Shown here in pieces: positions 37,958 to 46,318 of a stretch of DNA of 64,000 nucleotides. The DNA comes from Marinobacterium_A aestuariivivens (GTDB lineage Bacteria; Pseudomonadota; Gammaproteobacteria; Pseudomonadales; Balneatricaceae). How positions within the stretch are numbered: position 1 is the first letter of the stretch; every line of letters starts with the position of its first letter. The position numbers and the translations under genes are program-made. The notes under the pieces were generated by a model. It was not told the DNA's origin. It made no database searches and saw only the letters and a program-made list of their open reading frames with translations. The stretch is from NCBI RefSeq assembly GCF_042661465.1, contig NZ_JBHSWE010000001.1, positions 4,464,001 through 4,528,000 on the forward strand, written 5' to 3'.

Positions 37958-39076
37958 TCAGCTGCTCTCCCGGAATTCCAAACCGTACTGAACAGGGATA
38001 TGCAGGTATTCATCCATTGCCTTTGGAGATTTCCCATTAATGCCCAAAAGATCAGCTATCAAATTCCCGCTTTCCCTACCGATGGCTTTAGGGTCAATGG
38101 CAACGGTCGAGATGGGCGGATCAGCGAAGCGAGAGACCTCAAAATTACCGAAGCCTACAACTGCAATATCTTTTGGTACGCAGCGACCGGTCTTCTTCAG
38201 GGTGCTGAGTACGCCAAAAGCGGCCGGATCCGAGACACAGAATATGCAGTCCGTGTCCGGGTATCGGTCGAGAAGAATGTATGCTGCCTCGGCACCGCTT
38301 TCAATCGATACGGGAGGGGATTTATGGCGAACCAGACGATGTGCGGAAAGGCCTGCAGCGCCCATCGCCGCGACAAACCCTCGGCGCCGGGCGGCACCGC
38401 GAGTACCCGTATCGTCGGCCTCACCAAGAAAAGCAAGCCTGCGGTATCCCTGGCGGATCAGTGTCGATGTCATGGCATGGGCGGCTTCGAAGTTGGAAAA
38501 GCCAACTGTATGCTGGATGGGACGGTCGGGCAGATCCCAGATCTCGATGATCGGAACGGAGGAATGCTCCAGCAGCTGTCGTGCTCTTTCCGTATGTCCA
38601 TCGTACGAGAGCACTATCGCTTCAGGCCTGCGGCCAAGCATCAGTTCGATGAGTTCCTCTTCTTTATGAAGAGAGTAACCGGTATGACCCAATAAAATCT
38701 GGAGGTCAGCTCTCGCCAGTGTTTCACTTAATGCCTCTACAGTTTGCGCAAAGTGAAGGTTGTTAAGGGACGGTAACAAAAGGGCAACGAAGCCTGACTT
38801 CATCGACGATAGACCGCCGGCCATCAGATCGGGAACGTAATTCATTTCCCTGATGATTTTCAGAATTCTAGCTCGTGTTTTTTCCGAGATGGGGCTATCT
38901 TTTTTCAATGCTCTGGATACAGTCATGGTTGAGACGCCCGCCGCTTTTGCAACGTTTTCCATTTTGATTCTGGATCGCATCGATTCCCGGGTCATACCTG
39001 AAGCCCTGTACAATTCAATTAGACGTGGAGGATCGATAGATGATCGACTCTCACAGGTTTCGTTTATTTTATCCAC
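37958..39076 (-). CDS. LacI-family regulator, likely of the CUT1/cytochrome genes
   Basis: 372 residues in the longest form. The HTH reads MENVAKAAGVSTMTVSRALK and is followed by the hinge REMNYVPDLMAGGLSS and the sugar-binding-like core (FVALLLPSLNNLHFAQTVEAL, GYRRLAFLGEADD, DIAVVGFGNFEVSRFADPPI). The start is uncertain: GTG 39076 lacks a clear ribosome site; ATG 38980, 11 codons before the HTH, is preceded by GGGA and gives a more usual LacI length. A degenerate half-match to its putative operator (TGCTATCGTTACTC) lies at 39077-39090. It faces the CUT1 operon and is divergent from the cytochrome c gene, so it may control both. Confidence 0.85.
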   Translation of the reverse strand: MDKINETCESRSSIDPPRLIELYRASGMTRESMRSRIKMENVAKAAGVSTMTVSRALKKDSPISEKTRARILKIIREMNYVPDLMAGGLSSMKSGFVALLLPSLNNLHFAQTVEALSETLARADLQILLGHTGYSLHKEEELIELMLGRRPEAIVLSYDGHTERARQLLEHSSVPIIEIWDLPDRPIQHTVGFSNFEAAHAMTSTLIRQGYRRLAFLGEADDTGTRGAARRRGFVAAMGAAGLSAHRLVRHKSPPVSIESGAEAAYILLDRYPDTDCIFCVSDPAAFGVLSTLKKTGRCVPKDIAVVGFGNFEVSRFADPPISTVAIDPKAIGRESGNLIADLLGINGKSPKAMDEYLHIPVQYGLEFRESS

Positions 39077-39226
39077 TGCTATCGTTACTCATTTTAGCCC
39101 AAGAGAAGGTGTATAACCAGACAGGCATTAATTTAAAATTATCATTTATATTTCGCCTTTAGTGTCAAGTCAGTTCAGTTAAATATTCGTTGCTCATTTA
39201 ATCTCCAGACGAAGGATTGATAAATA

Positions 39227-40155
39227 ATGGGAAGTAAAGTCCGGATAAAACGTAGCAAGAAAAGGTCCCTGTGGCCGAACCGGGTGGAGATCGCCGGCCT
39301 TGCAGGTGCCGGTGTGCTCGCCGCACTGCTGGCAGTGCCTATGTTCCTGCCCGAGGCTATTTGGCATCTTGACGAATCGCCGTCTGTTGGCGGGGACTCT
39401 AGAAGGGAGCCTATATTGCCGATGCGGCGGGTTGTGCAACCTGCCACACTCTGCCCGGGAAAGTACCTTATTCCGGTGGCTATGCCATCAGGACGCCATT
39501 TGGCAGTGTCGTCGCTTCCAATATCACGCCGGATCCGATCGCGGGCATAGGGCGTTGGCGGTTCGACGACTTTCGACGTGCAATGCTGCTGGGTCTGTCT
39601 CCGGAGGGCAGGCACTATTACCCGGCATTTCCTTACCTCAACTACAAGGACATGCAGGAAGGCGACCTGGCGGATCTTTTTGCCTACCTACAATCTTTGC
39701 CGCCGTCGGGGCAGGAGGTGGTAGAGAATCAGCTAGTGGCACCTTTTTCGTTTCGCCCGGCCATGGCGGTGTGGAAGCTCCTGTATCTCGAGCCTCCCGG
39801 CTCGGTGTCGGAGCGCGGAGCCTATCTGACCGAGGTACTGGGCCATTGCGACGTCTGCCATACGATTCGCAATTTCCTGGGAGCTCCCGTCGACGGACAG
39901 CATTTGTCGGGCGTCGGGGAAGAGGCATCGATCAATGCCGGTACCCCGAACGTGACACCGCACGAAGAGGGTCTCCTTCGGTGGAGTGAAGCGGCGCTGA
40001 AGCGCTATCTGGTTTCCGCGGTCCGGCCAGATGGTCAGGTGAGCGGCGGTCAGATGGCTGAGGTTATCAGAGGCGTTACGTCAAGATTGACCACCGAAGA
40101 CCGGGCTGCAATGGTCGCTTATCTGCGTAATCTGCCAGCACAGCCGACACCCTAG
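39227..40155 (+). CDS. Membrane-anchored diheme cytochrome c (one-base frameshift)
   Basis: About 310 residues. An N-terminal membrane anchor (about 20-42, VEIAGLAGAGVLAALLAVPMF) precedes two class I c-type domains. The first heme site is CATCH (about 70-74) and the second CDVCH (about 208-212); candidate Met ligands lie in YKDMQEG and GGQMAEV. At 39405-39407 GGG stands for GGGG, separating the anchor frame from the heme frame. The pattern GAYIADAAGC and NITPDPIAGIGRW recalls cytochrome subunits that take electrons from sugar or alcohol dehydrogenases. No dehydrogenase is adjacent; the nearest redox partner is the DOMON-b561 protein. It is divergent from the LacI gene. Confidence 0.82.
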
Positions 40156-40609
40156 GGGTGTCGGCGCCACCGGCGCTGTAGCGCAGGAAGCGGCTCATGT
40201 CCCGCGACAGGTTCATGAAGAAGATCGCGAACTGTTGCTGGTCCCAGTCGTAGAGATCGGCGAAGGCACTGCTCGATATCCGCAACACGCTGCAGGTGCA
40301 GGAGGCCTCGCCGGTGAACAGCCGCGGCCTGAGACCGATCATCGCCGGGAAGCCGACGCTTTCGCCGGTATCGGTGGTGCGGATGATGTGCCGTCCCAGG
40401 TCGGTGTCGTCGTAAACGGTGACATGACCCTCCATGACGATGAAAAAGCAGTCGGCCTGCTCGCCTTTGCGGTAAAGGGTCTCGCCTTTTCTCAGCCACA
40501 ACAGTTGGCCGCGTTCCAACAGTCGTTCGATAAAGGCATCCGACAGGGCTCCGAACGCCGACATGCTTCGCAGCACCTCGAGGGGGATGTCGGTGGTGCA
40601 GGGCGTCAT
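40076..40609 (-). CDS. Stand-alone cyclic-nucleotide-binding-domain protein
   Basis: 177 residues. A Crp-type cNMP-binding beta-barrel at about 15-130 (LRKGETLYRKGEQADCFFIVMEGHV-type pattern, and RHIIRTTDTGESVGFPAMIG at the phosphate cassette position). It has no HTH domain, so it is not a transcription factor by itself. The cassette lacks the usual FGE...R/S residues that hold cAMP (it reads VGFPAMIG), so ligand binding is doubtful. It is convergent with the cytochrome c gene and their 3' ends overlap by 80 bases, on opposite strands. Confidence 0.72.
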   Translation of the reverse strand: MTPCTTDIPLEVLRSMSAFGALSDAFIERLLERGQLLWLRKGETLYRKGEQADCFFIVMEGHVTVYDDTDLGRHIIRTTDTGESVGFPAMIGLRPRLFTGEASCTCSVLRISSSAFADLYDWDQQQFAIFFMNLSRDMSRFLRYSAGGADTPRVSAVLADYADKRPLQPGLRWSILT

Positions 40610-40765
40610 CTAAAACTTTCATCGGGCTGGCCCCATAGGGCCGTCGCGGCAGTACCGGACGGGCGTATGTCTTGTTGTTTTCAGTATAAATCATGGCTGC
40701 TCGACTCCCGGCTTTAACGATTGCCACCTTCCCGGTCGGAAAGGCTTGTCGCCGTTTTATTTGTG

Positions 40766-40786
40766 GTGGTATGGTTATCGTACCAG
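40766..40786. promoter_or_regulatory. Predicted FCD-GntR operator of the second gntR
   Basis: TGGTATGGTTATCGTACCA at its core, flanked to 21 bp. The arms TGGTA and TACCA are perfect with nine bases between. It differs from the lactonase site at two core positions. It ends 21 bases before the start codon of the regulator, implying autoregulation. Confidence 0.75.
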
Positions 40787-40807
40787 AAGTCAAGTTGGTT
40801 GGAAAAG

Positions 40808-41536
40808 ATGGCTGAACATGCATTCGCCTTTGAGCAGGCCGTGAGAAACAAGACCAAGAAGGAGATCCTGGCGGCGAAGCTGCTGGAGATGATCTTCAGC
40901 GGACTGCTCAGGGATGGCGACGAGCTGCCGAGCGAGCGTGAGCTGGGACAACTGTTCGGCGTCAGCCGCGAAACGGTGCGCGGCGCTCTGGGTCTGATCG
41001 GCGCCTACGGTCTGATTCAGGTCTCGCACGGCGCCAAAACGCGGGTCCGGCGGACCGAAGCCCTGCTGGAGCGTTGCGCGGAACTGCTGCCGCATATGGC
41101 CGATCTCGAGATCAACCGCTTCGATCTCGAGTCGGTGTACGTAAGCCGCAAGATCGTCGAATCCGCCATCGCGCGTCGGGCCGCCGCCCTGATCGACGAA
41201 GCCGGGCTGCGGCAGTTGAAGGTCCTGCTGGATCAGCAGCGCAAGCTGTTCAACGAACCGGTGCATTTTCAGCTCGCCGACAAGGGATTCCACAAGCTGA
41301 TCGCCGAATGTGGCGCCAACGAGATACTGCACAACTATTCCGATGAACTCTATGCCTACGGGCTCAATTTCCGGCGGCAGGTGATGGCGCAGGCCGGCAT
41401 GATAGAGAACAGCTTTCGGGAGCATCAAGCCATCTACCGGGCGCTGTGCGACCGGGATGCGAATGCCGCCGAGACCGCCATGCTCGACCATCTGGACAGT
41501 GTCTATCGCACCACGGCCGCGATCATGCGCCCTTGA
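40808..41536 (+). CDS. GntR-family (FCD) transcriptional regulator, paralogue of the one at 3301
   Basis: 242 residues. Winged helix with PSERELGQLFGVSRETVRGAL and FCD domain with the family's helices (LLDQQRKLFNEPVHFQLADK, REHQAIYRAL). It is collinear and highly similar to the protein at 3301-4035 along its whole length, including ISVSHGAKTRV-like wing residues (here IQVSHGAKTRV). The start is placed at ATG 40808; the upstream open frame from 40721 would run through the predicted operator. It precedes a TRAP operon by about 100 bases. Two paralogues with one DNA motif may read different effectors. Confidence 0.88.
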   Translation: MAEHAFAFEQAVRNKTKKEILAAKLLEMIFSGLLRDGDELPSERELGQLFGVSRETVRGALGLIGAYGLIQVSHGAKTRVRRTEALLERCAELLPHMADLEINRFDLESVYVSRKIVESAIARRAAALIDEAGLRQLKVLLDQQRKLFNEPVHFQLADKGFHKLIAECGANEILHNYSDELYAYGLNFRRQVMAQAGMIENSFREHQAIYRALCDRDANAAETAMLDHLDSVYRTTAAIMRP

Positions 41537-41638
41537 TGCCCATTATTCGCCAGGAAGCAGACGCTGGGGCCGAGCCCCTGCCAGGGATGGGGATACTCAG
41601 GCACAAAACAATCATAACCACCACTCCAAGGAAAGCCG

Positions 41639-42630
41639 ATGAAGATAAAAACAATGCGTAAGACCCTGCTCGCCACCGGTATCGCCCTGGGCCTCGGCTC
41701 GTTGAGCGTCCAGGCCGAACAGCTGGTGTTCGGTATCTCCGCCAGCCAGGGCTCGCTGCAGTACAGGACGGCCGAGAAGTTCACCGAAGTGGCCAATGCC
41801 AGTCTCGAGCAGGCAGGTCTCGACTACAGCATCTCCTTCTTCGGTGATGCCCAGCTGGGCAAGGACAAGGAACTGATGCAGAAACTCAAGCTCGGTACCC
41901 TGGCCTTCACCCAGCCGTCGTCGACGATGCCGACGGTGAGTCCGCAGTTCGCGCTCTGGGACATGCCGTTCCTGGTCAAGGACCGGGCCCATCTCGAGAA
42001 GATCGAGCAGCAGGTGTTCTGGCCGAAGATCGCGCCGACCGTCGAGACCAAGGGGTACCAGGTGCTGAGCCTGTGGGAAAACGGTTTCCGCCAGATGAGC
42101 AACAACGCCCATCCGATCAATACCCCGGCGGATCTGGCCGGTATCAAGATGCGCACCCCGAACAGCACCTGGCGCGTCAGCATGTTCCGGGAATGGGGCG
42201 GCAACCCGACGCCGATGGCGTTCTCCGAGGTGTTCGTGGCGCTGCAGACCGGCGTCATAGATGGCCAGGAAAACCCCTGACCAACATCTACGCCGCCAAG
42301 CTTCAGGAGGTGCAGAAGTACCTGTCGCTGACCAACCACGTCTATACGCCGTCCTACCTGGTCGCTGGCAAGCGCACCTGGGACAAGTTGCCCGCAGAGG
42401 TGCGCGAGGTCATCAAAACCAGCGCCGACGCGGTGAGACCCTGGATGTACGAGCTGGCCGACAAAGAGGAGGCAAAGCTGCTGCAGACCCTGACCGACAG
42501 CGGTATGCAGGTAAACACCGCCGACCGCGCGGCCTTCGTCGCGGCCAGCAAGCCGATCTACGAGCAGTTCGCGGCCGAAGTGCCGGATGGCGAAACGCTG
42601 CTTAACGAAGCGCTGTCGCTGGCGAACTGA
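41639..42630 (+). CDS. dctP: TRAP solute-binding protein DctP, third system (one-base frameshift)
   Basis: About 331 residues with signal peptide (about 1-26, VQA-E). DctP motifs: QYRTAEKFTEVANASLEQAG, FFGDAQLGKDKELMQKL, LWDMPFLVKD, the substrate Arg in IKMRTPNSTW, and GVIDGQENP. At 42274-42277 CCCC should be CCCCC; the -1 frame continues LTNIYAAKLQEVQKYLSLTN to a normal end. AAGGAAAG precedes the ATG. With the adjoining dctQM it forms a complete importer. Confidence 0.9.
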
Positions 42631-42646
42631 CGTCTGGAGATAACAG

Positions 42647-42672
42647 GGCCGGGAGCGGACTCGCTTCCGGCC
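42647..42672. other. Hairpin between dctP and dctQ, third system
   Basis: 11-base arms GGCCGGGAGCG and CGCTTCCGGCC with one G-T pair and a 4-base loop, in the 56-base gap after dctP. It parallels the hairpin at 19339-19374 in the tetronate TRAP operon. Confidence 0.6.
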
Positions 42673-42686
42673 GGGAGTCGAGAAAT

Positions 42687-43250
42687 ATGATGACTAAGCT
42701 GGCCAAAGGGTTCGAACGGTTGCTCGAGGGCATCTCGGTGGCGCTGATCGCCGCCATGACCTTCGTCATCGTCTACGGCGTGGTGATGCGCAAACTCGGC
42801 ACCTCGCTGATCTGGTACGACGAGGTGGCCTCGGTGCTGCTGGTCTGGATCACTTACTACGGCGCCGCCACCGCCACCGTCAAGCGCGCCCAGCTGGGCT
42901 TCAGCGGACTGTTGCTGACACTGCGGGGGCCGGCGCAACAGGTTGCCTTCTGGCTGTCGGAGCTGGTGGTGATCGGCTTCTTCGGCATCGTCGCCGTTTA
43001 CGGCTGGATCGTGCTGCAGTACTTCGCCGGCGAAACCATGATCAGCCTGCCCTGGGTGCCGACGCTACTGACCCATTCGGTGATCCCGGTCGGCGCGGTG
43101 CTGATCATCGCCGCCGAGCTGCTCTCCCTGCCGCGGGCACTGAAGGATCTCGCCGAAGGGCGCGATGCCGACCAGGCCGAACTGGAAGAATATGCCGAAG
43201 AGGCCGGCCTGAGCGGTGAACTCTTCGCCCCTGCAGGAGCCCGATCATGA
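42687..43250 (+). CDS. dctQ: TRAP small permease DctQ, third system
   Basis: 187 residues, four membrane segments (VALIAAMTFVIVYGVVMRK, VASVLLVWITYYGAATATV, FWLSELVVIGFFGIVAVYGW, HSVIPVGAVLIIAAELLSL) and an acidic tail. Typical DctQ size and spacing. The stop overlaps the dctM start as ATGA. Two adjacent ATG codons at 42687 and 42690 are both possible starts behind GGGAG. Confidence 0.9.
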   Translation: MMTKLAKGFERLLEGISVALIAAMTFVIVYGVVMRKLGTSLIWYDEVASVLLVWITYYGAATATVKRAQLGFSGLLLTLRGPAQQVAFWLSELVVIGFFGIVAVYGWIVLQYFAGETMISLPWVPTLLTHSVIPVGAVLIIAAELLSLPRALKDLAEGRDADQAELEEYAEEAGLSGELFAPAGARS

Positions 43251-44533
43251 CCTATCTGCTGCTATTCGGTGCCCTGCTGGCGCTGGTAATGATCAATGTG
43301 CCGATCGCGGTGGCGATCGGCGTCGTGGCCCTGATCGGCATGGTGGTGGCGCAGGGCGGCGATACGCTGCTGAACACCCCGCTGACGCTGTTTGACGGTG
43401 CCACCAGTTTCCCGCTGCTGGCGATCCCGCTGTTCGTGCTTGCCGGCGAACTGATGAACATCTCCAGCATCTCGCGCCGGCTGGTCGACCTGGTGTCGGC
43501 GATGATCGGCTTCGTGCGCGGTGGCCTGGCGATGGTCAACATCGGCGTGTCGATGTTCTTCGCCGAGATCTCCGGTTCGGCGGTGGCGGATGTCGCCGCC
43601 ACCGGCAGCGTGCTGATGCCGGCGATGAAGAAGAAGGGCTACAAGCCGGCCTTCGTCGCCGCGGTGACCTCGTCGTCGGCGTCGCTGGCGATCATCATTC
43701 CGCCGTCGATATCGATGATCCTCTACGGCGCCATCGCCGACACCTCGATCGTCAAGCTGTTCCTCGCCGGCGTGATTCCGGGCATCCTCGGCGGCGGCCT
43801 GCTGATGGCGCTGTCCTACTACTTCGCGGTGCGCTACGACCTGCCGCGCGAGGAGGCCTTCAGTTTCCGGGTGGTGCGCGAGAAACTGCGCGCGGCGAGT
43901 TGGGCGCTGCTATTGCCGGTGATCATCCTCGGCGGCATCTTCGGCGGCATCGTCACCGCCACCGAAGGCGCGGGACTGGCGGTGGTGGCGGCACTGTTCA
44001 TCGGCTTCGTCATCTACCGCGAGCTGACGCTCAAGCACCTGTACAAGTGCATGGTGCGAGCCTCGGTGCAGACCGCGGCGGTGATGCTGCTGGTGGCGAC
44101 CTCGGCGCTGCTCGGGCTCTACCTGACCGAAGCGCGGCTGCCGCAGCAGATGGCCCAGGCAATCATGGGGCTGACCGACAACCCGGTCACGGTGCTTATG
44201 CTACTGAATCTGCTGTTCTTCGTACTGGGCATGTTCCTGCACGGCGCCGCAGCGATCATCCTGGTGGTGCCGATGGTGCTGCCATTGGTGAACCAGTTCG
44301 GCATCGACCCGATCCACTTCGGCATCATCATGACGCTGAACCTGGCGATCGGCCAGCAGACGCCGCCGGTGGCGAGCGTCCTGGCAACCGCCTGCTCGAT
44401 CGCCAAGGTCGATGTCTGGACCACGACCCGCGCCAACCTGCCGTTCATCGGCGTGCTGGTGGCATTGCTGATGTTGGTAACCTATGTGCCGTCGGTCTCC
44501 CTCGGCCTGGTGCACTGGGTCTACGGTTCCTGA
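43247..44533 (+). CDS. dctM: TRAP large permease DctM, third system
   Basis: 428 residues, intact, about 12 helices. IPLFVLAGELMNISSIS, MFFAEISGSAVADVAATGSV, IIIPPSISMILYGAIADTS, GIVTATEGAGLAVVAALF and LAIGQQTPPVASVLATACS are classical DctM blocks. It uses the sodium gradient with the DctQ before it. A GC hairpin follows at 44569. Confidence 0.93.
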   Translation: MTYLLLFGALLALVMINVPIAVAIGVVALIGMVVAQGGDTLLNTPLTLFDGATSFPLLAIPLFVLAGELMNISSISRRLVDLVSAMIGFVRGGLAMVNIGVSMFFAEISGSAVADVAATGSVLMPAMKKKGYKPAFVAAVTSSSASLAIIIPPSISMILYGAIADTSIVKLFLAGVIPGILGGGLLMALSYYFAVRYDLPREEAFSFRVVREKLRAASWALLLPVIILGGIFGGIVTATEGAGLAVVAALFIGFVIYRELTLKHLYKCMVRASVQTAAVMLLVATSALLGLYLTEARLPQQMAQAIMGLTDNPVTVLMLLNLLFFVLGMFLHGAAAIILVVPMVLPLVNQFGIDPIHFGIIMTLNLAIGQQTPPVASVLATACSIAKVDVWTTTRANLPFIGVLVALLMLVTYVPSVSLGLVHWVYGS

Positions 44534-44568
44534 GCTCCCGTCCTTTGGCAGAGCGCAAGGGCTTGGCT

Positions 44569-44590
44569 CCCCGGTCCAGCTTGGCCGGGG
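44569..44590 (+). terminator. Terminator-like hairpin after the third TRAP operon
   Basis: Arms CCCCGG and CCGGGG with a 10-base loop followed by AAATTTTC, 36 bases after the dctM stop. The T-run is short, so it is a weak candidate. Confidence 0.45.
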
Positions 44591-45121
44591 AAATTTTCTC
44601 TGCGCACTCAAGCTTCTCGTCAAAAGCTGCATGGTGCGCAAAAATAGACCTCGCCCCGATTCCCAAGCGGTCGGCGTCCACACGCAGCGAACGCCTGGTC
44701 GCTTGAAGACGCTATTCTGGCGAGTTTGGCCTGTATCAAGGCTCAGGCGGCTGACATCCAGCGCTAGGCAACTAGTCTTTCACCGCTCATGTATTCTCCG
44801 TGCTACAGCGGCGGCTGGTGTGTGCCGGTTGCGGATGCCTGGTTGAGCGGTCAACTCCCGATGAAACCCCCAGGCCTCAGCACTGTTATGATGGCAGTTG
44901 GCGGATGTCAGCAGCACGCAGTGAATCTCGCTCACTTGTCTCGTGGGTGGGATGGGTACATAATGCGGTCTTATCCCGTTGAGCGAACGGGATAAATCGG
45001 TTTTTAAACAATGGGTTGGGTGCTACTCTCGATTCCCTTCACCCGCTCCACACCGGCTTTCCAGGGACTTCCACTGAACTCCAGGCGGGGTCTGGCTGCC
45101 TGCGTGTCTCCGGTCTAATCG
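44591..45121. other. Gene-free stretch with an orphan hairpin
   Basis: About 530 bases in which I see no supportable gene. The notable element is a perfect 10-bp inverted repeat, TTATCCCGTT (44971-44980) and AACGGGATAA (44986-44995), with loop GAGCG, followed a few bases later by GGTTTTTAAAC. It resembles a terminator, but no gene reads into it from the left within 400 bases. Confidence 0.5.
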
Positions 45122-46140
45122 ATGAGCCCGACACGGATGCAATGCATAGCGAGATATTTGTTCAGACTGCTGGCGGCGGGCTTGCTCGCGTCGGTGACCC
45201 TGGCAGCCGAGGTCGATAGCATCACGGCCCGTGATCGGGAGCTCGTAGACGTAGCCGATATCGTCAACGGCATTGTTCATGCGCGGCTGGCGCAGGGGTT
45301 GCCAATGCTAACGCCAAGGACGCGGGCTGGCTTGCAGGTCTGGACGGCGAGCGGTTTTGCGACGAGGGCAGGCTCTTTCCCGAACTAAGAAAAGCGCTCT
45401 TTCAATCCCATACCGCGTCTCTCGGCCTCAAAGGCTATGACCTGGATCTGCAGTTGCGGGAAGTCCTGCCGGGCCAGGCGGTAGCACTGGATGAATCCAT
45501 TTATCGCGACCTGGATTATCTTGAAGCTTTCTCCGTCCACCTCAAGGAGTTGAGCGAATGGGTGAATCTCGCAGGCTATCGCGTCGGACTCGACAAGCTC
45601 GGGCATTTCTTCGCCCAGGGATGGCAGTATTTCGAACTGACCGCATTGGACGGTGAGACGCTTGAACGGGCGCTGGCATTGGGGCGGCATCAGGAGGAGG
45701 GTCGGTATGGCTACCTCACCACCGGAATTTTCTCCTACGCCGATCTTGCGGCCAATTTCAACGGCTGGCGATTCTGGAACCGCATCCTGCTTCACGACCG
45801 GGACCCGCTCGGTGGCTTCGTTGAAAACCTGTTCCTGAGCCCGTACGTGAGTTGCGAAATCAGGCTGCTCGAATCGATCCGGCAACGGACGCTGGTGCGC
45901 GCCTGGCGTTACCATGGCAACTTCGACATTGCCGACTACGTCGACGGCGCCTGGGATGAAGGCAACAATTGCAACAATTACCGGACGCCCATCATTCAGG
46001 ACAAGGTCCTCGCACGGATCAGGCGTATCCGTCGGGACTATGTCTGTCCGATGCAGTCGCAGGCCTGCGTTGAGGCGCGTGGAAAGTACGGTCCCTACGC
46101 CCCGCAGGTGCTGCACCCTCAATGCCTGTCTCCAGGCTAA
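45122..46140 (+). CDS. Exported protein of unknown function (one-base frameshift)
   Basis: About 339 residues after joining. I do not recognise the family. Signal peptide about 6-29 (LFRLLAAGLLASVTLAA-E). The frame breaks at 45295-45298, where GGGG should be GGGGG, and resumes with NANAKDAGWLAGLDGERF. The C-terminal part is rich in Trp, Tyr and His in conserved-looking stretches: SIYRDLDYLEAFSVHLKELS, RVGLDKLGHFFAQGWQYFEL, YADLAANFNGWRFWNRIL, NLFLSPYVSCEIRLL. The VDKLGHF-type motif suggests a membrane-associated or periplasmic enzyme, without a function that can be named. At least four Cys lie in the last third, consistent with disulphides. Confidence 0.7.
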
Positions 46141-46318
46141 GCGTCGTCATCATCCGGCGGCGCGAGGAGGGATTCCGATACGGTTCATGGTGATCCAGGT
46201 GGGTGCGATACGATCGTTCACCGTCAATCATATCGGCACCGCCCGGCCTGGAGGCGCTTTCGCGTTTAAGTTTGAGTTTAAAAAAGTACCACCAACCCCG
46301 GAATTCCGAGTCTCGATT

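Noticed and set aside
44880..44996. Integron attC-like site because GTTGAGC fits the GTTRRRY core
   Set aside because: No matching RYYYAAC partner at a proper distance, no integrase and no cassette structure; the match is within a simple hairpin.
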